From Rhizobium leguminosarum (GTDB lineage: Bacteria > Pseudomonadota > Alphaproteobacteria > Rhizobiales > Rhizobiaceae), in contig NZ_LWBS01000327.1 in assembly GCF_001652265.1 (NCBI RefSeq), forward strand, positions 62,001 to 126,000: a stretch of 64,000 nt of DNA, written 5' to 3'. A program made the translations under genes and the position numbers. Under the pieces are notes generated by a model. It saw only the letters and a program-made list of their open reading frames with translations, was not told the DNA's origin and did not search any database. How positions within the stretch are numbered: position 1 is the first letter of the stretch; every line of letters starts with the position of its first letter. Below are positions 52,846 through 60,940 of the stretch, one piece after another.

Positions 52846-53874
52846 CTACTCCTCGATGCCTTTGGTGCCCCGCCGCTTCAGGTACTTGTCCCAGTAGAAG
52901 TCGTCGGCATTATCAGCCGTGACGATCGACAGGCCGTTGTCGACGAACGGAATACTCATCGGATTGAAGCCGACGCGCTTGGCGTCATTCATCGGGTCGA
53001 TAAGTTCCGGATGCTTGGCAAGCCACAGGAGCATGAAGCCCATGTAACCCTGCATGCCCTGGTTCGGGTTGATCGAGCCGAACACTTCGCCCGCCTTGAT
53101 CATGTCGAGAATGTTGGCGTTAACGTCGGCACACATCACGAGGATCTTGCCGCCGCTTTCCTTGTTGGCCTGCGAAGCGCCGATGGCCGAGTTCGCTTCC
53201 GGCATGAAGACGGCGCCAAGGTTCGGATGCGCCTGCACCAAGCTCATCAGGCCTTGATAGGCCTTGTTCGGGTCCTGATTGGACGCAGCGCGGCCGACCA
53301 GCTTCATGTCCGGATATTTTTCCTCCATACGGGCGATGAAGGCAGCGATACGCTTGTCGTGGTTGTCCTGGCCCGGATTTTCCAGAACGGCGTATTCACC
53401 CTTGCCACCCATCTTTTCGGCAATCGCGTCGGCCGCATAGGTGCCTTCGCGAGTATTGTCCGACGTGACGAACGAGATGCGCTTGGAGAGCGGCGCATCA
53501 GCTGCGAAGGTCACCACCGCCGTGCCCTGGTCGATCGCCCGGTTGATCGGCTCGATAAACGGGTCGGAGTTCATCGGGTGAACGAGGATACCGGCCGGGT
53601 TCTGGGCCAGCGCTTGGTCGAAAGTGGCGATCTGCTTGTTGACGTCATATTCCGGCGTGCCAGTATAGGCAGTCTCGCAACCGAGTTGCTGACCGGCTTG
53701 CTTGAACATCTCATAGACCGGGAACCAATATTCGACGCCTGATACCATGACGTTCATGACGTATTTTTCACCCGGCTTGCAGCGGAACGGATTTTCCGTG
53801 TCCGCGCTGGCCACGCCGGCGAAAAGCGTCGATGCAAGGACCGCCAGTGCGGTCGTGCTTAGAAATTTGCGCAA
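52846..53874 (-). CDS. Ribose-type ABC transporter substrate-binding protein (RbsB family), TTG start
   Basis: A 342-residue periplasmic protein (Peripla_BP_4). The signal peptide is [20 protein letters not shown], cleaved after VASA near residue 23. The mature part has [35 protein letters not shown] and [18 protein letters not shown], typical of pentose/polyol binders. GAGGAGGAAAC directly before TTG 53874 supports this rare start; the in-frame ATG 54018 would add 48 non-signal residues. First gene of the operon with a 5' leader of about 100 bases. Confidence 0.88.
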   Translation of the reverse strand: MRKFLSTTALAVLASTLFAGVASADTENPFRCKPGEKYVMNVMVSGVEYWFPVYEMFKQAGQQLGCETAYTGTPEYDVNKQIATFDQALAQNPAGILVHPMNSDPFIEPINRAIDQGTAVVTFAADAPLSKRISFVTSDNTREGTYAADAIAEKMGGKGEYAVLENPGQDNHDKRIAAFIARMEEKYPDMKLVGRAASNQDPNKAYQGLMSLVQAHPNLGAVFMPEANSAIGASQANKESGGKILVMCADVNANILDMIKAGEVFGSINPNQGMQGYMGFMLLWLAKHPELIDPMNDAKRVGFNPMSIPFVDNGLSIVTADNADDFYWDKYLKRRGTKGIEE

Positions 53875-53979
53875 GTTTCCTCCTCGAGGCCGAAGCCCCT
53901 CCCAAATATCCGGCGGCGCCTCAGCGGCTGCCGATGATCCATTGAAGACCGGAGTTCCTCCTCGAAGTCCGGTATGGGC

Positions 53980-54008
53980 AGATAATCGCAACGGCAGAGC
54001 ACTGTCAA
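53980..54008 (-). promoter_or_regulatory. Promoter of the polyol transporter operon
   Basis: On the minus strand a perfect TTGACA (54008-54003) is followed after 17 bases by TTATCT (53985-53980), with TATCTG one base on. Transcription would begin near 53973, about 100 bases before the TTG start. The -10 is weak, suggesting need for activation or a regulated promoter. Confidence 0.5.
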
Positions 54009-54021
54009 TATACTTCATGCT

Positions 54022-54037
54022 GTGAAATATATTTCAC
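54022..54037. promoter_or_regulatory. Perfect 16-bp palindrome, probable SorC-type operator
   Basis: GTGAAATATATTTCAC reads identically on both strands. It ends 13 bp upstream of the -35 box of the polyol operon promoter. Symmetry, length and AT-rich centre fit a SorC/LsrR-type site; the regulator gene is within the same operon. Confidence 0.6.
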
Positions 54038-54303
54038 CTCTGTCCACCGATATGGCGGTCGATGCCCGCTTGCGAGCGCTGGAAGGGTTCATGCCGTCGT
54101 CATGGCGACTGGCGATGCCGCCCTGTTTCCGCAAACGACCCCAGCCGGAGCACTAAAGGAGGCGGCCACATCCGCGACTTGCTGTGAAGAGATAACCCGC
54201 ATGACGATCTAATGCTTCCGCCTGACCTGGATATACCGGCTGGCAGGCGATCGTTTGGAAGGCAACCGGAATCCTTGCAAGTATTTTGGGCACATCACCT
54301 CGA

Positions 54304-55329
54304 TCAGACGATATTCAGCAGCCCGATTAGGCAAAGCCCGAGAGCCCCCAGCGCCGACAGCGACAGCGCCGCCGCTGCGAGGACACGACCGCCGGTATGG
54401 GCGACTGATCTGACATCGACGGAGAGGCCCAAAGCGGCCATGGCGGTGACGGTGAAGGCGGCGGAGACAGCCGACATCCCGGGCAGCAGCGGCGCCGGGA
54501 TCGCGTCGAGCGAACGAAGCGTCGCCATCGCTGCAAAACCGAGGATGAACCATGGGAGAACATGGCGGAGATTGACTGGCGAACCGCCAGGGCGGCGGCC
54601 ATGAACTGCGCCGAGCACGAGGATGACGGGTCCGAGCATCATCACGCGGATCAGTTTGACGAGCGTGCCCACCTGGGTGCTGACGGCTCCGGCAGAGGCC
54701 GTGGCCGCCAAGACCTGCGGGACGGCATAGGCTGTCAGTCCTGCGAAAACGCCATATTGTACGGCGCTCAAACTCAAGAACATATGAAGAAGCGGTAGCG
54801 TCAGCACTGCACCGATGCCGAGCAGTGCGGTAAAGGCTATCGAAGCGGCGATATCGTCCGGTTTGGCGCCGATCACCGGCGCTGCGGCGGCAATCGCAGA
54901 ATTGCCGCAGATCGAGTTGCCGCAAGCAACCAACGTCGCCAGGCTGGCCGACAGCCCGAAGAGCCGCCCGACAACAAAGCTTCCGGCCAAGGACAGAGCA
55001 ACCAGAACGGCAATTCCGGCGACAAGCGGCAGTCCAGCCTGTCGGATGGCAGCCGTGCTGAGCGAGGCGCCGAGCAACACGACCGCAATCTCGAGCAGTG
55101 TCTTGGCGGCGAATTGGATGCCGGGAAGGAAGGTCTGCGGCAGCCGGAGCGAGGAGCGCACGGCAATGCCGATCAGAATGGCGAGCACGAGGCTCTCGAT
55201 CCAATGCGAGCCGAAAACCATCATCTGCAGCTGTTCAACGAGATACGCAGAGAGCATGACTGCCGCACACAGGAGGAGTCCCGGTAGGACGGCAGGCAGC
55301 GACAGGGAACGTGAGGCGGAAACGATCAT
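54304..55329 (-). CDS. YeiH/UPF0324-family putative sulfate exporter
   Basis: A membrane protein of about 341 residues with 9-11 helices. LVACGNSICGNSAIAAAAPVIGA is the conserved family core and FTALLGIGAVLTLPLL follows. Family members are annotated as putative sulfate/sulfonate exporters and several lie next to a divergent LysR gene, as here. The start is uncertain: ATG 55329 has AAGGT eight bases upstream; ATG 55398 would add 23 residues and abut the inverted repeat before lysR. Confidence 0.85.
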   Translation of the reverse strand: MIVSASRSLSLPAVLPGLLLCAAVMLSAYLVEQLQMMVFGSHWIESLVLAILIGIAVRSSLRLPQTFLPGIQFAAKTLLEIAVVLLGASLSTAAIRQAGLPLVAGIAVLVALSLAGSFVVGRLFGLSASLATLVACGNSICGNSAIAAAAPVIGAKPDDIAASIAFTALLGIGAVLTLPLLHMFLSLSAVQYGVFAGLTAYAVPQVLAATASAGAVSTQVGTLVKLIRVMMLGPVILVLGAVHGRRPGGSPVNLRHVLPWFILGFAAMATLRSLDAIPAPLLPGMSAVSAAFTVTAMAALGLSVDVRSVAHTGGRVLAAAALSLSALGALGLCLIGLLNIV

Positions 55330-55398
55330 CGGCAAGACCTTGCGGAGGATCGTAATCTCCCACATCCAATTGTCGACTTCCATTGAATAGTGTAGCAT

Positions 55399-55429
55399 GG
55401 TTCATTCGCTAAAATCGAACGATTGAACC
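55399..55429. promoter_or_regulatory. Inverted repeat in the yeiH-lysR divergent gap
   Basis: GGTTCA (55399-55404) and TGAACC (55424-55429) flank an inner TTCG/CGAA pair. The whole element fills the space between the two possible start codons 55398 and 55431, so a LysR protein bound here would cover both translation starts and probably both promoters. Confidence 0.45.
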
Positions 55430-55430
55430 A

Positions 55431-56354
55431 ATGACATTTGAACAGCTTTCCATTTTTGTCGCGGTTGCGGAACGCGAGCATCTGACCAAGGCCGCCTTTG
55501 CAATCGGGCTCACGCCATCGGCCGTCAGCTCGGCTATCCGCAATCTCGAGACCTCCTATGGCGTCGAGCTTTTCCATCGCGTCGGACGCCGCATAGAGCT
55601 GACATATGAAGGACGGGTGTTTCTGGGGGAGGCTAGAGCGACGCTGGCGCGCGCAAAGGCCGCAGCGCTCGTCCTGTCCGATCTCGGCGGCTTGCAAAAG
55701 GGTGAACTGGTCGTTTTTGCGAGTCAGACGATCGCAAGCTACTGGCTGCCGGCTATGCTGATGCGTTTCAAGATCCGCTACCCGGGCATTGACCTGAAGC
55801 TGATGATTGGCAACACGACCACGGCGGCAAAAGCGGTTCTCGATGGATTGGCCGAAGTCGGTTTCGTCGAAGGCAGTGTTGATGAGCCGGCGCTGCATGT
55901 TCAGCCGCTTGCCGAGGACGAACTCCTTGTCGTCGTCGGTCCGCGCCATCCCTGGGCGCGTGGCAAACCAATTGCACCGGCAGACTTGGTTTCGGGCACA
56001 AAATGGGTCATGCGGGAAAAGGGGTCCGGAACCCGATCGGCTTTCGAGGCGGCGATTTCCAATCTCGGCATAGCCCCCGGAGATCTGGCTGTTGCGCTTC
56101 AACTGCCATCGAATGAGGCAGTCATATCGGCAGCAAGAGAGGGCCTCTGCGCGACGGTCGTTTCCGGAGCCGTGGCCGCGCCGCACTTGACGCAAGGCCT
56201 GCTGATAAAGGCGCGTTTCCCTCTGCCGTCCCGCCAATTTGCGATCCTGCGGCATAAACAAAGGCACTCCAGTCGTGCCTCGCTGGCGCTGGAAACCATT
56301 TGCCGCGAGGATAAAGCTGCCGAAGTCCAAAATTGGGATGATTGGGCGCTCTAG
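55431..56354 (+). CDS. LysR-family regulator (YeiE-like)
   Basis: A 307-residue regulator. HTH region: MTFEQLSIFVAVAEREHLTK and GLTPSAVSSAIRNLE, then the effector domain from ELVVFASQTIASYWLPAML. The yeiE-yeiH divergent pairing is known in enterobacteria and here predicts control of the exporter. No clear ribosome site lies before ATG 55431. The effector is unknown, possibly a sulfur anion (family inference). Confidence 0.9.
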   Translation: MTFEQLSIFVAVAEREHLTKAAFAIGLTPSAVSSAIRNLETSYGVELFHRVGRRIELTYEGRVFLGEARATLARAKAAALVLSDLGGLQKGELVVFASQTIASYWLPAMLMRFKIRYPGIDLKLMIGNTTTAAKAVLDGLAEVGFVEGSVDEPALHVQPLAEDELLVVVGPRHPWARGKPIAPADLVSGTKWVMREKGSGTRSAFEAAISNLGIAPGDLAVALQLPSNEAVISAAREGLCATVVSGAVAAPHLTQGLLIKARFPLPSRQFAILRHKQRHSSRASLALETICREDKAAEVQNWDDWAL

Positions 56355-56599
56355 CTGATCCAAGCCGCCGACGGTCTTTGTCGTTGCTGCTCACAGGCGC
56401 GTCAGCGGTACTCTTCCACGCCCGCGGGAACGGTTTGGCCTGCTTCATGGCATTATGGTGGTCCCACGCACGACGCATTTTCAGCATGGGCATGGCTACA
56501 TGGATGCCCACTTGCTGGCATCGGTGCTTCTTGATCAGCGAGCGGGCTTATGGATGAACGTGCCAGCCAAATCCTGAAACAATACTATCACGAGGCTCG

Positions 56600-57553
56600 C
56601 TAGATCGCGCGTCCGAAACTAGTCACCGCATCGTCTGATGCGTCCGACGTCACCGGCGCAATAGGCTTCGCGCGAAGCCGGCTTGCGTCGCGGGCGGGCG
56701 GAAGTCCGAACAGCCGCCCGTATTCCCGGCTGAATTGCGACGCGCTTTCATAGCCGACGGCGAAAGCGACACGGGCGGCGTCGCCCGGAGTCTCGAGCAA
56801 CAGACGGCGTGCCTCGTGGAGACGGAACCGCTTCTGATACTGGATGGGCGTCATGGTCGTTGCCGCCTTGAAATGGCGGTGGAACACCGAAGCACTCATT
56901 CCCGTCATCCGCGCCAGATCTTCGACCTTGAAAGATTCCGTGAAGTTTTCGCGAATCCAGGCGAGCGACCGCCTGACCTGAGACTGGCGGCCGTCGATCT
57001 GTGCGATCTGCCGCAGCTTCGCTCCCTGCGGTCCCCGCAATAGGCGGAACAGGATTTCCCGCTCAATCATTGGTGCCATGACGGAAATTTCGCTTGGCCT
57101 ATCGAGAAGTCGCATCATCCGTAGAAACGCTTCATCGAGCTGAGGATCGGTCGGACTCACGCCGAGGCCACACAAGAATTCCGGATCGTGAACATCAGGC
57201 ATCTCAATCAGAAGGTCGGCGATGTTACGGGCGTCAAAGCTGAATCCGACGCCGAGAAATGGCTTCTGGAGGCTCGCTTCGGATATTCTGCCAAAGACAG
57301 GAACCTCGACCGAGGCCACGAAGTAGCTGCCCGCTCCATAGTGCAATACGTTCTCGCCGCAAGTGATTGCCTTGGCGCCTTGTAACACCAGGCATATGAC
57401 AAGCTCCGTCATGCCTGCCGTCGGCTCAGTCGTGCGTTCTGCTCTTAGCAAACCGACGCGTGGAATGGCGGTCGTCGTACGACCGCCACGCGAGTGCCTC
57501 TCGATCAGGGACCTTAGTTCTTCGCCCACATTGTCCATGCTATTAAATTGCAC
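56600..57553 (-). CDS. AraC-family regulator with AraC_N cupin domain
   Basis: A 317-residue regulator. The N-terminal AraC_N-type domain (about 30-190) contains ELVICLVLQGAKAITCGENVLHYGAGSYFV. Two helix-turn-helix motifs follow in the C-terminal third, FKVEDLARMTGMSASVFHRHF and ARVAFAVGYESASQFSREYGRLFG. Members of this subgroup commonly control a neighbouring oxidoreductase gene, and here the divergent SDR lies 117 bp away. ATG 57553; ATG 57538 is an alternative. Confidence 0.9.
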   Translation of the reverse strand: MQFNSMDNVGEELRSLIERHSRGGRTTTAIPRVGLLRAERTTEPTAGMTELVICLVLQGAKAITCGENVLHYGAGSYFVASVEVPVFGRISEASLQKPFLGVGFSFDARNIADLLIEMPDVHDPEFLCGLGVSPTDPQLDEAFLRMMRLLDRPSEISVMAPMIEREILFRLLRGPQGAKLRQIAQIDGRQSQVRRSLAWIRENFTESFKVEDLARMTGMSASVFHRHFKAATTMTPIQYQKRFRLHEARRLLLETPGDAARVAFAVGYESASQFSREYGRLFGLPPARDASRLRAKPIAPVTSDASDDAVTSFGRAI

Positions 57554-57670
57554 CCTCCTCCAAGGCGCGCAAGTCTTTCGGCAGGATTAGGCAAGAGTTC
57601 AATAGAATTTGGCACGCGGCCGGAAAGGCGCCTACTCATATTGGACGGGCAACCAGAATGGAGAACCACC

Positions 57671-58387
57671 ATGTCGAAGAATGCATTGATCACCGGCGCC
57701 AACAAGAGCATCGGCTTTGAAACCGCTCGACGGCTCGGGGGAATGGGTTATCGTGTTTGGCTTGGTGCCCGCGATGCCGGGCGCGGTGAGAGTGCGGCGG
57801 AAACTTTGCGAGCTCAGGGTCACGATGTGCGCTTCCTTGAAATTGCCGTCGAGGACGACGCAAGTGTGAAGGCAGCCGCGGATCGTGTCAGACAGGAAGA
57901 CGGCAAGCTCGACGCACTGGTCAACAATGCGGGCATACCCGGAGCATTCATCGACCCGGCGGATCAGACCGTAGACGACATCCGCCAGGTCTACGAGATC
58001 AACGTGTTCGGGCCGATTCGAATTACGCAAGCTTTCCTGCCTCTGCTCAAAGCAGCGAGTTCCGCCAATGTCGTCAACGTCAGCAGCGAGCTCGGTTCGC
58101 TTGGCGCCCTGACAGACCCGGAGAGCGAATTCTATGGTGTGAACAGCCTGGGCTACAACAGCTCGAAGACGGCCCTCAACGCAGTGACCGTATCGTTTTC
58201 CAAGGCCCTCGCGTCGTTCGGCATCAGGGTCAACAGCGCGGATCCCGGATACACGAAGACCGATTTTAACGGCAATACAGGCTATCGGACGGTCGAGCAG
58301 GCGGCTGAGATCATCGTCCAGCTTGCAGTCGCGAACGACGGCCAGACGGGTGCCTTCATCAATGACAAGGGCACGCTACCTTGGTGA
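57671..58387 (+). CDS. Short-chain dehydrogenase/reductase
   Basis: A 238-residue classical SDR. The NAD(P) motif is ALITGANKSIGFETAR, with structural NNAG in LDALVNNAGIPG, catalytic Ser in VNVSSELGSL and YxxxK represented by GYNSSKTALNAV. The Y and K are correctly spaced. It resembles carbonyl reductase-type plant/bacterial SDRs. GGAG eight bases before ATG 57671. Likely regulated by the divergent AraC gene. Substrate unknown. Confidence 0.9.
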   Translation: MSKNALITGANKSIGFETARRLGGMGYRVWLGARDAGRGESAAETLRAQGHDVRFLEIAVEDDASVKAAADRVRQEDGKLDALVNNAGIPGAFIDPADQTVDDIRQVYEINVFGPIRITQAFLPLLKAASSANVVNVSSELGSLGALTDPESEFYGVNSLGYNSSKTALNAVTVSFSKALASFGIRVNSADPGYTKTDFNGNTGYRTVEQAAEIIVQLAVANDGQTGAFINDKGTLPW

Positions 58388-58403
58388 GCCTGACTTAATG
58401 TTT

Positions 58404-58428
58404 AGGGCGGGCGGCGGTGCGCCCTTTT
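58404..58428 (+). terminator. Intrinsic terminator after the SDR gene
   Basis: AGGGCG and CGCCCT form a six-bp stem around a 10-base loop, running into TTTTCC, 17 bp after the SDR stop. It should end the SDR transcript. Confidence 0.55.
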
Positions 58429-58610
58429 CCTAAAGACGGCCAATTTAATCGCCGGCTCCACGACTGTACGTCACGGCGCCCCGATCAGACAGGTAAGCTG
58501 TCGGTCAAGGTGAACGAAGACGGTCGCTCGCCATACCCCTATGGCAAATTCGGGTACAGGCGCTTCAAACTGACCATTGACATCGGCAGTGTTAAGGCAG
58601 AAGCCGCACT

Positions 58611-58635
58611 CGGCCGCGCATGCGCGGCCGTTTTT
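58611..58635 (+). terminator. Perfect 20-bp palindrome with T-run directly before the DMT gene
   Basis: CGGCCGCGCATGCGCGGCCG (58611-58630) is followed by TTTTT. It has the form of a very strong Rho-independent terminator but lies only 15 bp before ATG 58651. It could end transcripts arriving from upstream, with the gene's own promoter hard to place, or be an attenuator in a leader RNA. Confidence 0.6.
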
Positions 58636-58650
58636 GCGAGGATGCGAGAG

Positions 58651-59568
58651 ATGACAACCAAGACTGGCGTCGCCAACGCCGGAAACCTGATCATGACTGG
58701 CGTCCTACTGATGCTGCTCGGCGATCTTCTTTTTGCGCTGAACGATGCAATGGGCAAGTGGCTGGTGGCCAGCTTTGCCGTCGGCCAGGTGCTGGTGATC
58801 CGCTCGGTCGGCGCTTTCATCGTGCTCGGACCAATGATCCTCCGGCAAGGGCCGATGGCCTTGTTCCGCGTCGAGCAGAAGGGCCTGCAGTTCATCCGTG
58901 TTTTCATGGCGACCTGCGATGTCGCCCTATTCTACGCTGCCGTCGCCTATCTGCCGCTCGCAGACGTCATGACCTTCTATATGGCCGGGCCGATCTATAT
59001 CGCGGCGCTTTCGCATTTCTTTCTCGGAGAGAAGATCGGCTGGCGCCGCTGGCTTGCCGTTTTGATCGGCTTTGTCGGCGTCGTCATCGCGCTGCGTCCG
59101 TCCACGGCGATGCTGTCGCTTCCATCGCTCTTCGGACTTGCCGGCAGTCTTGCCTTCGCGCTGTCGCTGGTGATGAGCCGCTATCTGCGCTCGACCAGCG
59201 ACACGACGCTGGTGACATGGCAGACGGTCGCCGCGCTCGTCACCGGCATCGTCTTGAGCATCGGTCACTGGCAGCCGGCGGCGCTCATCGATTGGTCCGG
59301 CATGCTGCTGCTGGGCGTCGTCGCCTCCTGCGCACATCTGCTCATCACGCGCTCGCTGAAGCTCGCACCGGCATCACTGCTCGCCCCGCTGCAATATACG
59401 CTGCTGCTCTGGGCGATCGTCCTCGGCTACCTCTTCTTCGACGATATTCCCGATGCACAGATCATCATCGGCGCCGCAATCATCGTCGTTGCGGGGCTCT
59501 TCATCTTCCACCGGAAGAACCTCAAAGAGACAGTTCCGGTCGAAGCCGTCCCGCCCGACGGTCATTGA
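58651..59568 (+). CDS. DMT-superfamily (EamA) permease
   Basis: A 305-residue inner-membrane transporter with ten helices in two EamA repeats; the first begins GVLLMLLGDLLFALNDAMGKWL and the second around LFGLAGSLAFALSLVMSRYL. MTFYMAGPIYIAALSHFFLGEKIGWRRW is the standard end of repeat 1. Likely exports a metabolite; substrate unknown. The start ATG 58651 (MTTKTG) has GAGG nine bases upstream; ATG 58642 is possible. The frame continues open far upstream, but that part overlaps the palindrome and is not protein-like. Confidence 0.88.
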   Translation: MTTKTGVANAGNLIMTGVLLMLLGDLLFALNDAMGKWLVASFAVGQVLVIRSVGAFIVLGPMILRQGPMALFRVEQKGLQFIRVFMATCDVALFYAAVAYLPLADVMTFYMAGPIYIAALSHFFLGEKIGWRRWLAVLIGFVGVVIALRPSTAMLSLPSLFGLAGSLAFALSLVMSRYLRSTSDTTLVTWQTVAALVTGIVLSIGHWQPAALIDWSGMLLLGVVASCAHLLITRSLKLAPASLLAPLQYTLLLWAIVLGYLFFDDIPDAQIIIGAAIIVVAGLFIFHRKNLKETVPVEAVPPDGH

Positions 59569-59571
59569 GAG

Positions 59572-60825
59572 CTAGCCCTCCTCCGTGGTGGGCGGCTCCT
59601 CCCAGCCGAAGACACTCCGGCCGCCGAAATCGGCGGATTGGCGGAATTCGCCGGCGATGATTTCCTTGAGGTCGGGACCTGTCACATAGCGTTCCATCTG
59701 CCTGGATTGGTCGTCCAGGCGCTTGAGCGCCTGCAACTCCTCCTCGCGTCCGAGCTTGCCCTTCTGCACCGCCGATTTCATCACGGCGATCGTCTCGTCA
59801 TAGACCTTGAGCGGGACTGGAAAAGGATGGCGGTCCTTGCCGCCATGGGCGATCGAGAAGCGCGCCGGATCGGAAAAGCGGCAGGGCGCGCCGTGGACGA
59901 CTTCCGCCACCATCGCCAACGCCTTCATCGTGCGGGCGCCGACGCCTGGAACGAGCAGCAGCTCTTCGAAATCCGCCGGCCCGCGGTCGGCAGCGGCAGC
60001 CAGATTTCCATGCAGACGCCGCATGTTGACGTCGCTCTCGCGGACATCGTGATGGGCAGGCATGATCAGGTGCGGCAGCATCGGCTGTGCGGCAGGTTCG
60101 GGCGCCGGCTCTTCGGCACGCAGCAAGGCGGCGGCTTCGCGGATGATCCGGTCGGGACCGAGGGTCGCCAGCAGATCGAGCTGACCGCGCCGCGAGCGTT
60201 CGGCGCGGCGGTCGGCAAGATTCACGATCTCGCCCTGGCTCCTTCCCTCGATTGCCGCATGCGGCGAGTCGACGAAACTCTCCAGGCCTTCGGACAGCCA
60301 GTGATACCGCCGGGCCTGCCGCCTGTCGCCGTTCATGCCCTGCTGCACGACCACCCAATGGCCGTCATCGGCGACGATGAACCCGTGCAGATAAAGATCG
60401 AACCCATCCTGAAGGGCGGCGCTGTCAACCTTGGCGATGAGACGGCTCGTGGTCGCGAGCCCCTCGCCGTCGAGACCGACACACTCGCCGATCGAGACGA
60501 GTTCCTGCGGCGTCTTGCGCGAATGCCCGCCACGGCCGCCGCAAACATGCAGGCCGAGCTCGCCGGCACGCGGCTTCAGCCCGCGCTTCAGCGCGCCGAG
60601 AACGCTGGTGGTGATGCCGGAGGAATGCCAGTCCATGCCGATGACCGCGCCGAAGGACTGGAACCAGAAGGGATGCGCCAGCCTGCGCAGGAATTCGTCG
60701 CGGCCATAATGATGGACGATCGCCTCGGTGATCAGTGTTCCCAACCGCGTCATCCGGTCGCCGAGCCAATGCGGTACGCGTCCCCCGTGAAGGGGAAGAT
60801 CGGCGCTGCCTGCTCGTTGTGACAT
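59572..60825 (-). CDS. DUF763-domain protein
   Basis: A 417-residue protein that is DUF763 over most of its length. Landmarks: SADLPLHGGRVPHWLGDRM at the start, FWFQSFGAVIGMDWHSSGITTSVLGALK, then a helix-hairpin-helix-like LLVPGVGARTMKAL near residue 285. The family occurs in archaea and bacteria, has no settled function, and the HhH suggests nucleic-acid binding. AAGGAAA precedes ATG 60825; the frame to 61083 lacks similarity. It is convergent with the DMT gene (3 bp apart) and divergent from the phospholipase gene. Confidence 0.87.
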   Translation of the reverse strand: MSQRAGSADLPLHGGRVPHWLGDRMTRLGTLITEAIVHHYGRDEFLRRLAHPFWFQSFGAVIGMDWHSSGITTSVLGALKRGLKPRAGELGLHVCGGRGGHSRKTPQELVSIGECVGLDGEGLATTSRLIAKVDSAALQDGFDLYLHGFIVADDGHWVVVQQGMNGDRRQARRYHWLSEGLESFVDSPHAAIEGRSQGEIVNLADRRAERSRRGQLDLLATLGPDRIIREAAALLRAEEPAPEPAAQPMLPHLIMPAHHDVRESDVNMRRLHGNLAAAADRGPADFEELLLVPGVGARTMKALAMVAEVVHGAPCRFSDPARFSIAHGGKDRHPFPVPLKVYDETIAVMKSAVQKGKLGREEELQALKRLDDQSRQMERYVTGPDLKEIIAGEFRQSADFGGRSVFGWEEPPTTEEG

Positions 60826-60940
60826 CTCGTTTCCTTGCATTCTGCGTCGCAGGCTGCCCGCAGCGCGCCACTGGCCGACGCTATCGGGGAACCCAGGCAA
60901 ATTCCGGGCGTTTGTGCTCCAGTTAGAGGCCGAGGCAATC

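Noticed and set aside
58417..58650. 78-codon N-terminal extension of the DMT permease
   Set aside because: It would translate through the terminator-like palindrome and is not similar to the family; the first helix begins just after ATG 58651.
59638..60822. A 394-codon plus-strand frame opposite the DUF763 gene
   Set aside because: Antisense shadow; the minus-strand frame has the family motifs and a ribosome site.
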